64,000 nucleotides of DNA from Metopolophium dirhodum (Eukaryota; Arthropoda; Insecta; Hemiptera; Aphididae). The stretch spans positions 6,757,217 through 6,821,216 of the forward strand of contig NC_083561.1 in NCBI RefSeq assembly GCF_019925205.1, given 5' to 3'. The position numbers and the translations under genes are program-made. Below, in pieces: positions 63,284 through 64,000 of the stretch. Each line of letters starts with the position of its first letter. Position 1 is the first letter of the stretch. The notes beneath the pieces were generated by a model, which saw only the letters and a program-made list of their open reading frames with translations, did no database searches and was not told the origin of the DNA.

Positions 63284-64000
63284 TTAATAAACAGCAGAAC
63301 AAACTTCAAACACTATTCTAAAACAAGTTTTAACAACCAATTTTTAGTATTTTCCAATACAATAAAAATTATTATACATTAAAGCTTGTATTGAATGTTC
63401 AAGTCCTATAGTAATTAAAAATTTAAGTGTTACGAACAATTAACAACAAAATAATAATTGACAATTGATTGTGTTTTTCATGAATTTAATTAAACATTAT
63501 AACTTCAAACGCTGGAGAAAAAATGTTGCAAATAAAAAGTTCTGCTGTTGGAGCATTATTATAGCGATGGTAGCGCAAAACATAAAAAATCTCTACCGGT
63601 AAAAATTTGGGGAGTGTTCATTCTATGTCCAACAAATTTTCCCTGCACATTTTTTAAACTACTTCAAATATTAATTACTTCTTAACTTTACTATCAATAA
63701 TTTTTTTCCAGTTATTAATTTCCATACAACTCCTTCTGATGTATTAAATTGATCATATTTTATCACTAAAACATACAAAGAATATTTTTATTTTAAGACC
63801 CAAATGTTAAATCAAATGTACATTGTATAATAAAAGAAAATATTGATCTTTTACTACAGATTTTGTAATAAACAATTGTTTTTGAATAATCTTAGAGTAA
63901 CGTCATGTCTCAAATTCTGCTTTCTCATTAAGCCAACTTTTATGCCTTGTAGAGTAGTAGGTCTCTAATCTTGGCACCTATATATGATAATAAAATAAGA
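63284..64000. other. AT-rich non-coding stretch
   Basis: No gene or repeat recognised to the end of the window. Confidence 0.5.

Noticed and set aside
1..64000. CRISPR arrays, bacterial operons, rRNA or tRNA genes, integrated viral genomes
   Set aside because: Searched for by eye and not found. Composition, splice signals and element types are those of an animal genome.

Overview
This is eukaryotic intergenic or intronic DNA. It is very AT-rich, full of poly-A/T runs and microsatellites, and contains no long open frame. The palindromic word AGGTACCT, usually as TAGGTACCTA, recurs at least ten times. I associate that word, together with this base composition, with aphid (Hemiptera: Aphididae) chromosomes. 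The organism call is an inference from composition and repeat style, not from a recognised host gene. I see no tRNA, rRNA, CRISPR or prokaryotic feature, and no host protein-coding gene that I can name.

Layout. 0-14.6 kb: mostly featureless, with a reverse-transcriptase relic near 2.1-2.35 kb and a ~395 bp tandem duplication at 5.39-6.17 kb. 14.6-16.5 kb: a minus-strand jockey-like non-LTR retrotransposon relic, with endonuclease and RNase H still readable but no visible reverse-transcriptase core. 17-28 kb: sparse; a tentative hAT relic (21.6 kb), two GC-raised patches (24.1-24.4 and 24.8-25.25 kb), a long inverted repeat (25.29-25.74 kb) and one candidate small exon (26.2 kb). 28.35-28.63 kb: an intact-looking tRNA-derived SINE with an 11 bp target duplication. 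35.2-35.4 kb: a hAT-type MITE, followed directly by a CpG-rich, GGC-rich block to 36.48 kb. That block carries a perfect minus-strand splice donor and is the best candidate for a host promoter and first exon. 36.5-45 kb: almost empty. 45.2-46.5 kb: an unclassified repeat with a 546 bp internal period. 47.83-48.29 kb: a foldback element bounded by TTAA. 49-62.5 kb: scattered relics (RNase H tail, THAP domain, RT motif A, post-RT domain, hAT dimerisation domain, zinc-finger-like frame), microsatellites and a small hAT-like MITE candidate near 63 kb.

The genes do not form a pathway. The window reads as a graveyard of non-LTR and DNA elements around one likely promoter. If the block at 35.4-36.5 kb starts a minus-strand gene, most of the left half of the window could be its first intron; no downstream exon could be assigned. 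All protein-family calls come from reading motifs by eye, without alignment or database search.
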